A stretch of 64,000 bases of DNA from JBBATK01 sp044228285 (lineage in GTDB: Bacteria > Bacteroidota > Ignavibacteria > Kapaibacteriales > NICIL-2): NCBI GenBank assembly GCA_044228285.1, contig JBGAVD010000005.1, positions 416,752 to 480,751 on the forward strand, in the 5' to 3' direction. This document shows positions 19,565 to 28,289 of this stretch, piece by piece. Each line of letters opens with the position of its first letter. Position 1 is the first letter of the stretch. A program made the position numbers and the translations under genes. The notes beneath the pieces are model-generated. The model was not told the origin of the DNA. It searched no databases and worked only from the letters and a program-made list of their open reading frames with translations.

Positions 19565-19572
19565 TATCTTTG
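19565..19572 (+). promoter_or_regulatory. Bacteroidota-type -7 box upstream of rpmB
   Basis: TATCTTTG fits TAnnTTTG exactly, 25 bases before the rpmB ATG; initiation would be near 19579. An AGGAGC ribosome-binding site follows. The -33 TTTG is not present at 19-base spacing. Confidence 0.5.
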
Positions 19573-19597
19573 TATTCGTCATTTTTAGGAGCAGCAT

Positions 19598-19822
19598 ATG
19601 TCCAAGCGTTGTCAATTAACAGGCACAACCGTATTATTCGGAAATAACGTCTCGCATGCTAATAACAAGACTCGTCGTCGTTTCAATCCAAACGTACAGA
19701 ACAAACGTATTTGGGACGATGAGAAAAAGGTTTGGGTACGCATGAAAATATCCACACGCGCATTGAAGACCCTTTCAAAGAATGGTTTGCAAGCGATGTT
19801 GAAAAAAGCGCCAACCATGTAG
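19598..19822 (+). CDS. rpmB: 50S ribosomal protein L28
   Basis: Component of the large ribosomal subunit. The 74-residue protein begins MSKRCQLTGTTVLFGNNVSH and contains KTRRRFNPNVQ and VWVRMKISTRALKTL, the whole L28 pattern. It is the zinc-free type: the Cys pairs of some homologues are absent apart from Cys5. AGGAGC lies seven bases before the ATG. It stands alone with its own promoter and terminator; the rpmG often found beside it is not here. Confidence 0.96.
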   Translation: MSKRCQLTGTTVLFGNNVSHANNKTRRRFNPNVQNKRIWDDEKKVWVRMKISTRALKTLSKNGLQAMLKKAPTM

Positions 19823-19844
19823 TCCGCATGTAATCAGACATTGT

Positions 19845-19870
19845 AAACCCTTTTCGAAGGGTTTTTTTTT
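19845..19870 (+). terminator. Rho-independent terminator of rpmB
   Basis: Perfect 8-bp stem (19845-19852 with 19857-19864) closed by a TTCG tetraloop and followed by a T-run, 22 bases after the rpmB stop. Confidence 0.92.
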
Positions 19871-19906
19871 GAGCTGTCTGCAGCATGACAGCGATCGAGA
19901 CCACCT

Positions 19907-21517
19907 ATGGCTATGAGCCGTTGGATATTGTTGGTTGTCAGTCTCATGAGTTTTGCACTCTACTCAGAGAGCTGTAAAACTGTGCCCCAGAGCTCCACCG
20001 CGAGCGCTAAAACACTTCGATTCAAAGACGACAGTCTCTCCAAAGCCCGCGCCAATCGTGAACTCTTCACTTTGGCATCGGTACGCTATACCCTCCGAGA
20101 TTACATTTCCGCTATACGTCAGCTGCGAGCGATGAAGCTTGATGATGAGAACGGAGCTGTTGAGCTGCTGTTAGCAAAGTGTTTTCAATCTCTGGTACGT
20201 ATCGACTCGGCGGAGTATCATGTTCGAAAAGCAGTCACCTTGTTAGAGCAGGAGGATGAACCCCTACTCATCCTAGCACAACTCCTGGTATCGACTCACC
20301 GTTTTGATGAAGCAGCCGAGGCTTACGAGCAAGCACTCAAGAGAACTCCTCGGGCATCGACCCAGTTCGCATTGGCACAAACCTATGAGCTCATCGACGA
20401 TCCACGGTCGATCAGCATACTCAAAGAACTCGTTGAACGTACGGAAGATCTCACTGCACTATTTGAGCTTGCCGGTGTGTATGAGAAACGTGGAATGAGT
20501 GCAGAGTATGTGCAGTGCATGGAAAGGATCATGACCGACTTCCCTGCTCAATCGCTTCCGTTTCAAGACTATTTCGAAAGTCTTCTTGACACCCGCAACT
20601 ACAGCCAAGCCTTATCAGTTCTAGAAACACGCAATGACTTTAGTCAAGAGATTCGACGCGAACAGCGGATGAGACTGGCCGTTAGACTCTATGAAGACAG
20701 TAGCTTCGCCGAACCTGCTTTGTTGCAGCGCTTTGTTGATCATCTCAATCTGAGCGATAGTAGCAATGCCGATGCATATGAGTTAACAGGAATGCTCTGG
20801 TTGAAAATGGACGATACTGTTCGTGCCGAACGAGAGTTTCTCAAATGCGCTTCTCTTGATAGTGGTTCTACCGCTTCACTTCGAGTTGCAGGATACTTGA
20901 TGCAAGCACAGCATGCCCAATGTGCCCAAGATTTCCTCTGTCGACTTGCAGCCATACGTCCGAATGATGCCAAGATTCACTACTACTGTGGCCTCGCCTT
21001 TTCGTACAACTCGTCCTTCCAAAGTGCCCTTCGTTACCTTCGTCGTGCGCTACAAATTGATGCTCGGTCCGAAGAAGTATGGAACGAGATGGCTGTGGTG
21101 TTCGAGAAAATGAATGATCGTAGAGCATCGGACTCATGTTATCGTCAGAGCTTGAGCATAAATCCTCACAACATCAGTGCATTGAACAACTTAGCTTATT
21201 CTTACGCTGAACAGGGTCTTCGACTGGACGAGGCGTTGCTCTTCTCGCGCGAAACCTTAGAAGCCGATAGTTCGAACGACAGCTATCTTGACACCTACGG
21301 TTGGATCCTTCACAAAAAGGGTGATTTTGAGTCGGCAACTCGCTATTTCCTCCGTGCAACGCAGCTCGCGCCACGTTCCGCTACACTTTTCGAGCATCTG
21401 GGCGATAATTACGCTAAACTCGGCAAACGAGAGAGCGCAGTTGAAGCCTGGAAGCGAGCATTGGAGTTAGATTCTTCAAGAACCCACCTTCAGGAGCGAC
21501 TGCGGAACTCGAAATAA
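19907..21517 (+). CDS. Tetratricopeptide-repeat protein, probably exported
   Basis: A 536-residue protein with an N-terminal hydrophobic signal (WILLVVSLMSFALYSESC) and then helical repeats over almost the full length. Typical TPR units are seen at about 370-500, for example AKIHYYCGLAFSYNSSFQSA, SALNNLAYSYAEQGLRLDEA, and ATLFEHLGDNYAKLGKRESA. The Cys at the end of the signal could be lipidated, but the preceding SES is not a good lipobox. It precedes motA by 21 bases and may share its transcript. As a scaffold protein its partner is unknown. Confidence 0.82.
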   Translation: MAMSRWILLVVSLMSFALYSESCKTVPQSSTASAKTLRFKDDSLSKARANRELFTLASVRYTLRDYISAIRQLRAMKLDDENGAVELLLAKCFQSLVRIDSAEYHVRKAVTLLEQEDEPLLILAQLLVSTHRFDEAAEAYEQALKRTPRASTQFALAQTYELIDDPRSISILKELVERTEDLTALFELAGVYEKRGMSAEYVQCMERIMTDFPAQSLPFQDYFESLLDTRNYSQALSVLETRNDFSQEIRREQRMRLAVRLYEDSSFAEPALLQRFVDHLNLSDSSNADAYELTGMLWLKMDDTVRAEREFLKCASLDSGSTASLRVAGYLMQAQHAQCAQDFLCRLAAIRPNDAKIHYYCGLAFSYNSSFQSALRYLRRALQIDARSEEVWNEMAVVFEKMNDRRASDSCYRQSLSINPHNISALNNLAYSYAEQGLRLDEALLFSRETLEADSSNDSYLDTYGWILHKKGDFESATRYFLRATQLAPRSATLFEHLGDNYAKLGKRESAVEAWKRALELDSSRTHLQERLRNSK

Positions 21518-21538
21518 CCACCACTTCGGGTCCGGCAC

Positions 21539-22393
21539 ATGTTCGTTATCATTGGTATGGTTGTCGTTATGGGTAGCGTTATCGCAGGCTACACCATGCA
21601 CCATGGAAACTTAGCTGTACTTGTACAGCCTACGGAGTTTATCATTATCGTAGGTGCTGCTGCGGGCTCGCTGCTCGTTGCTAATCCTTTGCACCTAACG
21701 ATTTCCGTTATCAAAGCGGCACTTGCTACACTGAGTGGCTCGAAGATCAAGAAAGAGACCTTTGTGGACGTGCTGAAATTGATGTATGAACTCTTTCAAC
21801 TTGCGAAAAAAGAGGGTTTGATTGCTCTTGAGCAACACATCGAAAATCCCTCGGGAAGCCCCATCATTTCAAAGTATCCTTCATTTCTTGCAAACCACCA
21901 CGCAGTCGAATTCATGTGTGATACACTGAAGATCGTTTTAAATGGTGGAGTACCCGCACACGATCTGGATGATCTTATGGAGCTTGACTTAGAAACAAGT
22001 CATCACGAGCATTCCTTATTACCGGCAGCTCTGAACACCGTTGGTGATGCGTTTCCTGGACTAGGTATTGTTGCGGCGGTATTAGGGGTTATCATCACCA
22101 TGGGTGAAATTGATCAGCCACCTGAAGTTATTGGTGCTTCCGTGGCAGCGGCTCTTGTAGGAACCTTCCTTGGAGTATTGATGTCATACGGTATTGTTGG
22201 CCCTCTGGCGAAAAACATGGAACACATGGTTGCCGCAGACCACCGTTATCTCGTATGTATTAAAGCATCAATTCTCGCTTTCGCAAAGGGCGCACCATCA
22301 GTCGTAGCCGTTGAGTATGGAAGACGTGCAATTGAATCACATGACAGACCAAGCTTCCAAGAAACGGAAGAGGCTGTGAAGTCGGTGAAATAA
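21539..22393 (+). CDS. motA: Flagellar motor stator protein MotA
   Basis: Proton-channel stator subunit with four predicted membrane helices: two near the N-terminus (VIIGMVVVMGSVIAGYTMHH; TEFIIIVGAAAGSLLVANP) and two near 170-220 (FPGLGIVAAVLGVIITMGEI; ASVAAALVGTFLGVLMSYGIVGP). The cytoplasmic loop between them carries the torque-generating charged residues in the family. At 284 residues it is the MotA rather than the TolQ/ExbB length. Immediately followed by motB (11-base gap). No flagellar rotor or hook genes lie in the window. Confidence 0.93.
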   Translation: MFVIIGMVVVMGSVIAGYTMHHGNLAVLVQPTEFIIIVGAAAGSLLVANPLHLTISVIKAALATLSGSKIKKETFVDVLKLMYELFQLAKKEGLIALEQHIENPSGSPIISKYPSFLANHHAVEFMCDTLKIVLNGGVPAHDLDDLMELDLETSHHEHSLLPAALNTVGDAFPGLGIVAAVLGVIITMGEIDQPPEVIGASVAAALVGTFLGVLMSYGIVGPLAKNMEHMVAADHRYLVCIKASILAFAKGAPSVVAVEYGRRAIESHDRPSFQETEEAVKSVK

Positions 22394-22404
22394 GAGGCAA
22401 GATC

Positions 22405-23397
22405 ATGGCAGAGCACGAGCAACCGATTATCATCAAGAAGATTAAGAAGGGCGGCCACGGTGGACATCACGGTGGCGCGTGGAAGGTTGCGTACGCCGAT
22501 TTTGTGACAGCTATGATGGCATTCTTTCTCGTGATGTGGATTTTGGGTCTAAGTCCCACATCCAAAAACCGCATTGCGAGTTTCTTCAAAGAACCTGGTG
22601 TGTTTGAGAATCAGACAGGAAAGAAGATTCCATCGCCACTTGATATGAGCCCAGGATCGAAAGGCAACGAAGGCAATGGATCTGGCGATGTTGGTTTGGC
22701 GAACAGCGACAAAGACGTCAATTCCAAATTCAATGCAGAAGCTGCCGCTCTCCCCGATTCTGTGAAACGCGAATTGGAAAAACAAGCTGTTCAGGATAGC
22801 ATCAGCCTGGCAGATAAAATCGCAAAGACCGCTGAGAAGCTTCGCGAAGAAATTCAGCAGATGAAGCAGATGCATCCAGAGATCAAAGATCTACTTTCAA
22901 ATATTAGCGTAACGATATCTGATGAAGGTCTTCGCATTGAACTGGTTGAAGTGAAAGACAATGAGTTTTTTGAAGTTGGTAGCGCTAGTCTCAAAGCAAG
23001 CTCTGTCGAGATTCTTCGCAACCTTGGCGCGAGCTTAGGCAAACTTCAAAATCATGTTGTACTTGAAGGTCATACAGACAGCAAACAGTATCCTGGATCA
23101 CGAAAAGGTTATAGCAACTGGGAACTCTCAAGCGATCGCGCTAACGCGGCTCGGCGTATCCTCGAGAGTAGTGGATTGTATCCTGATCAAATCATCAATG
23201 TTGTGGCTTGCGCAGATAAACATCCCTACAACAATGCAAACCCTTTTGATCCAAGCAACCGTCGCGTGAGCATCGTGGTTCCGAATGTTGCTTCTGCTGC
23301 CCTCTTGCAACAGAAAATTGTTGATCATATATCCGGAAACAAAGGTCACGGTGAAAGCGAATCGCATCAAACCATTACCGGGAGCTCGCACCGATGA
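22405..23397 (+). CDS. motB: Flagellar motor stator protein MotB
   Basis: Stator partner of MotA. A basic, His/Gly-rich N-terminus is followed by the single membrane helix with the proton-carrying Asp32 in VAYADFVTAMMAFFLVMW. A linker with coiled-coil character (about 110-160) precedes the OmpA-like peptidoglycan-binding domain, with VLEGHTDSKQ, NWELSSDRANAARRIL and NRRVSIVV. 330 residues. Its stop overlaps the next gene as ATGA, so the degenerate HD-GYP protein is made with the stator. Confidence 0.94.
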   Translation: MAEHEQPIIIKKIKKGGHGGHHGGAWKVAYADFVTAMMAFFLVMWILGLSPTSKNRIASFFKEPGVFENQTGKKIPSPLDMSPGSKGNEGNGSGDVGLANSDKDVNSKFNAEAAALPDSVKRELEKQAVQDSISLADKIAKTAEKLREEIQQMKQMHPEIKDLLSNISVTISDEGLRIELVEVKDNEFFEVGSASLKASSVEILRNLGASLGKLQNHVVLEGHTDSKQYPGSRKGYSNWELSSDRANAARRILESSGLYPDQIINVVACADKHPYNNANPFDPSNRRVSIVVPNVASAALLQQKIVDHISGNKGHGESESHQTITGSSHR

Positions 23398-24593
23398 GTA
23401 TGAAACACCTTGATATTCTCGTTGTCGCACACGCCGAACAGGCGGAAAGATACAGTCGACCTCTGAAGCAGGTCTTTCCAGAGACGCAGATACGCATGGA
23501 AGACAGCTCCGGTTTGGTCCTTCAAGCTTTGGAGAAATCTACCCCAGATGTCATCTTCATCGATTGGAGTATCTCCACCTTTGATCTTGCTGATTTCTGC
23601 ACTACTGTTCGTAGTCGCCTCAATGATTCGGTCTGTTTGCTTGTAGCCATCGTTCACAACAACTTGCAAAGCTCTCGTGCGCTATCGCTTGATCTCGATC
23701 ACGTCATCGATCTACAAGATGAGCGTCACGCTGACTCAATTCTTCAACTCAATTGCAATCTCATCAAGCGATTTGAGGAATCGAGAATAGAGAATCGTCA
23801 ACTACGTGCAACGATTCGTAGCAAAGAGGCCGGAGAGAAGCAAATGCTCCACGCAATGGAGCGTATGATACACGTGCGCTTTCCAGATGCAGCAGACGAA
23901 CTTCCCTTCCTTCTTCATGCTGTTGAGTGGATCGTAGAACAGTTTAGAAATGAAGAAGGTTCCGAATTGGAAAAGACGCAGATCTTTTGCGCAACTCACT
24001 TGGCATGGCTTGGCAAAATGCATCTTCCAGACTCTGAGCGTCACAGTCGTATAACCTTAGATGGTTCAGCAACGAATAACTTCACCGCTTTCGTTCCCTT
24101 GCAGGCTGATGCAATTCTTGAAGGTGTAGATAATCTGGCAGGTGCTCGATTAATCCTCAAGAACATGTATGAAAACTACGACGGTACAGGATTTCCAGAT
24201 CGCAAACAGCATTGGCAGATCCCACTTGGCTCTCGCATTCTACGTGCGGTGTGTGACCTCGATGAAATTGCACGAACACAGCGCATTTCCATGGTCGATG
24301 CACTGGAACAATTGAAGCGCTTCAACCGACACGTCTACGATCATCGCGTCGTAGCCCTGTTGGAGGAGTATCTCCTGAATGTCTCACGTCGTTCAGCGGA
24401 TCATGCAGAAACTAGAGCTGTGCAGCTCTTTGATCTCATGGAAGGAATGCAGTTGGCTAGTGACATCGTCACGAACTCGGGTCTCAAACTCATGAATGCT
24501 GGCACCGTACTCCGTGACCAATTGATTCGACGTATACAAAGTCACAATGCGATGGACCCAATACTGGGTAACATCTACGTGCGCGAATCTTGA
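23394..24593 (+). CDS. REC-like / degenerate HD-GYP protein coupled to motAB
   Basis: A 399-residue protein. Residues about 5-125 resemble a response-regulator receiver: Asp57 in VIFIDWS sits at the phospho-acceptor place, but the acidic pair near residues 11-13 is replaced by VAHAEQ. Residues about 150-335 follow the HD-GYP phosphodiesterase plan: LAWLGKMHLPD aligns with LHDIGKI.IP, and MYENYDGTGFPD aligns with HHE..DGTGYP. The HD dyad and the HH pair are both lost, while the GYP loop and D288 remain. It is therefore probably a catalytically dead c-di-GMP-type sensor or scaffold. The ATGA overlap with motB suggests control of the stator; that role is inferred. Confidence 0.72.
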   Translation: MSMKHLDILVVAHAEQAERYSRPLKQVFPETQIRMEDSSGLVLQALEKSTPDVIFIDWSISTFDLADFCTTVRSRLNDSVCLLVAIVHNNLQSSRALSLDLDHVIDLQDERHADSILQLNCNLIKRFEESRIENRQLRATIRSKEAGEKQMLHAMERMIHVRFPDAADELPFLLHAVEWIVEQFRNEEGSELEKTQIFCATHLAWLGKMHLPDSERHSRITLDGSATNNFTAFVPLQADAILEGVDNLAGARLILKNMYENYDGTGFPDRKQHWQIPLGSRILRAVCDLDEIARTQRISMVDALEQLKRFNRHVYDHRVVALLEEYLLNVSRRSADHAETRAVQLFDLMEGMQLASDIVTNSGLKLMNAGTVLRDQLIRRIQSHNAMDPILGNIYVRES

Positions 24594-24619
24594 GTATCGG
24601 CTGCCTCTCCTCTCAGTAC

Positions 24620-27600
24620 TTAGAGATCAAAGCCAAGCGAAACCACGTAGTTTGGTTCTGACCATCTGTCTCCATCACGCCTCCACGCAATATCCACTTT
24701 CAGTGGATAGCCCATTAACACCGAGCGCAAACCAAGTCCAGTACTGACGAGCAAACTCGCTGGCTGATAGTATAACCGTGGTCCCCAGGAATCAAGCGTA
24801 TCGATGGGACGTCGCAGCGCTATCTGCGACAATGATGAATTCCATGCCGTACCGACATCTACAAAAACGGCCCCTAACAATACAAAGGGCAACGGTACAG
24901 CAACGAAGCCGCTAAAGAAGGGAAAGCGAAATTCTGCATTCGCAAGGAAGTACTTTTGTCCTGCAACTTGACCCAACTCAAAGCCTCGCAGTGGGGTCTC
25001 CAATTGAAGAAAGGCAAAGTCCTCAGCATTCTTAAACAAGTCGTAACCAAAACCGAAGTTGCCGCGACCTATCCAATTCTGTACACCACCAAGAAAATAG
25101 TTACGAGGATCAGGTCCAAAGCTCCCGCCAGCGGCTGCGCGCAGAGCAACACCGTAATACTCACGCCAAATCGGGATGTACTGTCGAAAATCGGCCGACA
25201 ACATTGCAAATCTCTTAGATAGAGGCGAGAGTTTCAAATCCACAAAGGCACGCATTCCTCTGTAGGGCGCAAAGAATCCCCACTGAGAGTTGTCGTAAAC
25301 ATACTTGAACTCCGGCACCAAAAAGTTCTCGTTTACATTCGTCCAACTAAACTCCGGTGTGGTTTCGTTGGATTTACTTACCCCTATCCATCCAAGACTG
25401 AACTCGAATCGTTCAAAACGTGTGTAGGCATAGTACGCTCCGAGATTCAAGCCATAGGTACGCAGAGAGTAGAGATCCAAACCATAACGTGGATCCGAGA
25501 AGTAACTCAAGAACGCCTTGTGATAGGCGGTTGCTGTGTAATCTAGAATGTCTGGCTGGTAGAGATAAGTAAAGTCTATATTAGAGTTCTTGAGATCAGA
25601 CCATAACTGAACATTCGCATAGAGCACATGGTTGCCAAGCACATCACTGAATGCAATTTGAATGTTTCCCTGCCCGTTGTTCCATAAGGAGTTGTACCCT
25701 ATCCCACCAGCCACAAGGTCGTTCGAAAAACTGACCTTGTAATCGTGCGTGTCAAACTGATCGGGTACCGTATCCTGTTGTCGCATGTTCGATGATGTGT
25801 TGCTACTCCCTACTGTATCTGCAAGACCATCTACTACTTGACGACGTGTGTCGATGTCAACGTTACCGTAGCCGACAAAGGATTTCGGCTTGATGTCGAT
25901 ATCCTGAGCCTTGGATACAACTGCATCTGTAAACTTCTGTTGACTCTGCTTGCGCTGCTTAAGTCGCGTTGGCGGCAGTCCGTTTGAATCGAGACTTTTG
26001 TCGAGCGGATGCTTGATATAGAACAACTCCAGAGTTCCTCGTATCTGAGCGCTGAATAGAAGACGTGAGTCATCGCGCGACAAAGCAATCTGGCCAATTC
26101 CAGACAGTGAGTTTGTTATTGGACGCGCAGTCGATGTGGAGAGGGTAAAGAGATAGACATTTCCTATCCCATTGTTATCCGCTACGTACATCAATCGCTC
26201 ACCATCTCTGGCAACACACAAGGAACTCTTCTTATGCAATGGATCTTTAGTTACTCGGCTAATACTCCTGTCGTCCACTTGCAAACGATAGATATCACTC
26301 TGCGAAATGTCATGTCGCCATATTTTAAAACTGTCGCGACGATAGTTCCCTGTTGTTTGTTCTCCTCGGTCAGACACGAAGTACAAGCTCTTACTATCTG
26401 GTGCCCACGTTGGATGAGCATCACTAAAGACATCATTCGTGAGCTTGACAAATGAGGTGGTGGATATGGTGTAGAGATAGATATCGTTTTGACCATCAAC
26501 GGTGGCAGACATAGCAATGCTCTTTCCATCAGGCGACCATGCAACACTTGAGATCGCTTTCATCCCAAAGGTAAACTTCTTGTAATCACCATTCTTGGCG
26601 TCTACGATAAAGAGCGCATCTTCCCCGCCAGCCTTAGCGCTGATCGCTATCTTATCTCCAGTGGGGTTCCACGAAATACCCGGCGTCCACACATTCAGTT
26701 CTTCGAAATCCAAGGTTCGTTGAGAACTGATAAGCTTGCGCACATCACTCTTCTTCTCGATATCCATGAGATAAATACCGTAGCTTCCATCTCGCATACT
26801 AATAAAGGCAACTTTTGATCCATCCGGTGAGATAGCTGGCGAAGAGTTGTATTGACTGGCATCTTTCGCCGAGTTACTCAAGCGTTTGGCGAAGTCCTCC
26901 AAGCGTTGAAACTTCTCCAGATCTGGAAAGTACTCTCGTTTCATGTCTTCCTGCCAACGCTCGGAAAACTCTTCAAGACTCATGCTAAAGGAGGCCATGC
27001 ATACCCAATTGAGATCCATGCCTAAGCGGATGTTCCCGATGATCTCGGCGATCTTGCCACGACCGTATTTGCGCACGACGTAGTCCCAGAAGGCTTGTCC
27101 TCCCCGGTACGCAAAAAAACCAGACAATTGCTCTAAGGGAGGAAGGTACTCGCTGAGCGCAATGTCCCGCATGAACATGTCTGTTGGTGCATCCAATCCA
27201 TGCAAGCTTTCAAACTCTGCCAAACCTTCGTTCATCCACAAAGGCATCTGTACTCGAGACTGATAGAGATAACGAGTGTTTCCGTAGTAGAGCACTTCAT
27301 TCAGTATCGCATGGGTTAACTCATGTTGAATCAGCTGTCTGAACAGTTCCCAGTTTCCCTCAAAGTTTACTACCACACGATTCTTATACAGCTCAGTAAC
27401 ACCTCGGATACCTTCTGGCATGAAGTCTGGTATAACATTCGTCTGCTGATACTCAACGTGTGAACCATACACTACAATACTGATTCGTTTGTTAATGGTA
27501 TAGTTCAAGTCACGAGAGATGGTTACGAATCCCTCTTCTGCTTTGTGTGCACAGAACTCAGCTAAGTACTTTTCTCCGTCATTGAAGTACACATCAAAGT

Positions 27601-27781
27601 GAGCTGAGCTTATAAACTTCCAGTTGAAATTTTGGTACTGAACCTTATTCTGACCGAACTGAGCACTGCTGTTGGGACTGAAAGCAAAGGAACACACAAA
27701 CCCAAGCAGAAGTTTTAGAGCTCTGCTTTTCAGCCAGCCCAACTTTGAAGGTGATTGAGGAATTGCTATCGGTGTCCGCAT
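24620..27781 (-). CDS. Fused gluzincin-type peptidase, PD40 propeller and BamA/D15-like outer-membrane barrel
   Basis: About 1053 residues in three parts, numbered here from an in-frame ATG at 27814. A signal peptide (about 29-51, ending NSSAQF) precedes a peptidase-MA-like domain with HELTH (164-168) and a downstream LWMNEGLAEFES that can supply the glutamate ligand. A WD40/TolB-type propeller spans about 320-620, with repeats such as NSSPAISPDGSKVAFISMRDGSY and HPTWAPDSKSLYFVSDRG. The last about 380 residues look like a surface-antigen beta-barrel, ending YVVSLGFDL with a terminal aromatic-hydrophobic pattern. This predicts an outer-membrane protein facing the periplasm or surface. I prefer the ATG at 27781; neither start has a clear Shine-Dalgarno site. 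Confidence 0.8.
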   Translation of the reverse strand: MRTPIAIPQSPSKLGWLKSRALKLLLGFVCSFAFSPNSSAQFGQNKVQYQNFNWKFISSAHFDVYFNDGEKYLAEFCAHKAEEGFVTISRDLNYTINKRISIVVYGSHVEYQQTNVIPDFMPEGIRGVTELYKNRVVVNFEGNWELFRQLIQHELTHAILNEVLYYGNTRYLYQSRVQMPLWMNEGLAEFESLHGLDAPTDMFMRDIALSEYLPPLEQLSGFFAYRGGQAFWDYVVRKYGRGKIAEIIGNIRLGMDLNWVCMASFSMSLEEFSERWQEDMKREYFPDLEKFQRLEDFAKRLSNSAKDASQYNSSPAISPDGSKVAFISMRDGSYGIYLMDIEKKSDVRKLISSQRTLDFEELNVWTPGISWNPTGDKIAISAKAGGEDALFIVDAKNGDYKKFTFGMKAISSVAWSPDGKSIAMSATVDGQNDIYLYTISTTSFVKLTNDVFSDAHPTWAPDSKSLYFVSDRGEQTTGNYRRDSFKIWRHDISQSDIYRLQVDDRSISRVTKDPLHKKSSLCVARDGERLMYVADNNGIGNVYLFTLSTSTARPITNSLSGIGQIALSRDDSRLLFSAQIRGTLELFYIKHPLDKSLDSNGLPPTRLKQRKQSQQKFTDAVVSKAQDIDIKPKSFVGYGNVDIDTRRQVVDGLADTVGSSNTSSNMRQQDTVPDQFDTHDYKVSFSNDLVAGGIGYNSLWNNGQGNIQIAFSDVLGNHVLYANVQLWSDLKNSNIDFTYLYQPDILDYTATAYHKAFLSYFSDPRYGLDLYSLRTYGLNLGAYYAYTRFERFEFSLGWIGVSKSNETTPEFSWTNVNENFLVPEFKYVYDNSQWGFFAPYRGMRAFVDLKLSPLSKRFAMLSADFRQYIPIWREYYGVALRAAAGGSFGPDPRNYFLGGVQNWIGRGNFGFGYDLFKNAEDFAFLQLETPLRGFELGQVAGQKYFLANAEFRFPFFSGFVAVPLPFVLLGAVFVDVGTAWNSSLSQIALRRPIDTLDSWGPRLYYQPASLLVSTGLGLRSVLMGYPLKVDIAWRRDGDRWSEPNYVVSLGFDL

Positions 27782-27815
27782 ATCAAGAGATATCTCAAGA
27801 AGTATTTTTATCATG

Positions 27816-27841
27816 CTGTGCGCGCATTCTGCGCGCCACAG
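27816..27841. repeat. GC-rich intergenic palindrome, copy 1
   Basis: CTGTG-CGCGC pairs with GCGCG-(C)-CACAG around a 5-base loop, giving a 10-bp stem with one bulge. It shares the 12-mer GTGCGCGCATTC with a second intergenic palindrome at 45171. It lies just upstream of the peptidase/barrel gene. Confidence 0.45.
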
Positions 27842-28043
27842 CCCAAAGGACTAACAAAAGGGTATAGAGTGTCGTCTCAACAAACATCAAAGGCTACTGG
27901 AGATATTCTCCCCTCGCCACATTTCAAACCAAGTTACAGGTTCAGCACTTCAAAAAACAGCGAAATTTACTACTATGGTTGTCTGCGGAGAATGTAGGTT
28001 TTGGTAATGTCTGAAGCTGCAGACGCGTCAGCGGATGCATGGT

Positions 28044-28134
28044 CATGAAAACCCGCCGTTACACCTGGCGGCACCGTAGAGTCTTCTAGCCTCGCGAACG
28101 AAACCGATGACTCGAGGAAATCGAGATTTTCATG
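28044..28134. other. Structured intergenic segment upstream of pccB
   Basis: The 475-base gap between the barrel gene and pccB holds an 8-bp closing repeat (CATGAAAA 28044-28051 with TTTTCATG 28127-28134). It encloses two hairpins: CCGCC/GGCGG (28053-28057, 28067-28071) and CCTCG/CGAGG (28090-28094, 28113-28117). A further 8-bp stem (28233-28240 with 28253-28260) lies 30 bases before the pccB ATG. I do not recognise a known riboswitch or RNA. No gene is visible in the gap. Confidence 0.4.
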
Positions 28135-28172
28135 TGCACTCGGCTATTCTTAGCTAAATGCCTGAGTATCGC

Positions 28173-28180
28173 TATTTTTG
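28173..28180 (+). promoter_or_regulatory. Bacteroidota-type -7 box upstream of pccB
   Basis: TATTTTTG fits TAnnTTTG and would give a 5' leader of about 100 bases containing the hairpin at 28233-28260. The -33 position reads TTAG, so support is partial. Confidence 0.38.
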
Positions 28181-28289
28181 CCGTTCGCCCGCGTTGGTTT
28201 TGACATGGGCTGATTTTGAGCAGAATGACTTGCTATTGCTGGCAAATGTTGTAGCAATAGATCGAATCCACCTTCAATCATGAATTTCT

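Noticed and set aside
28021..28200. tmRNA, RNase P RNA or SRP RNA upstream of pccB
   Set aside because: None of their conserved cores (for example the tmRNA tag or the RNase P GAGGAAAGTCC-type core) is visible on either strand.
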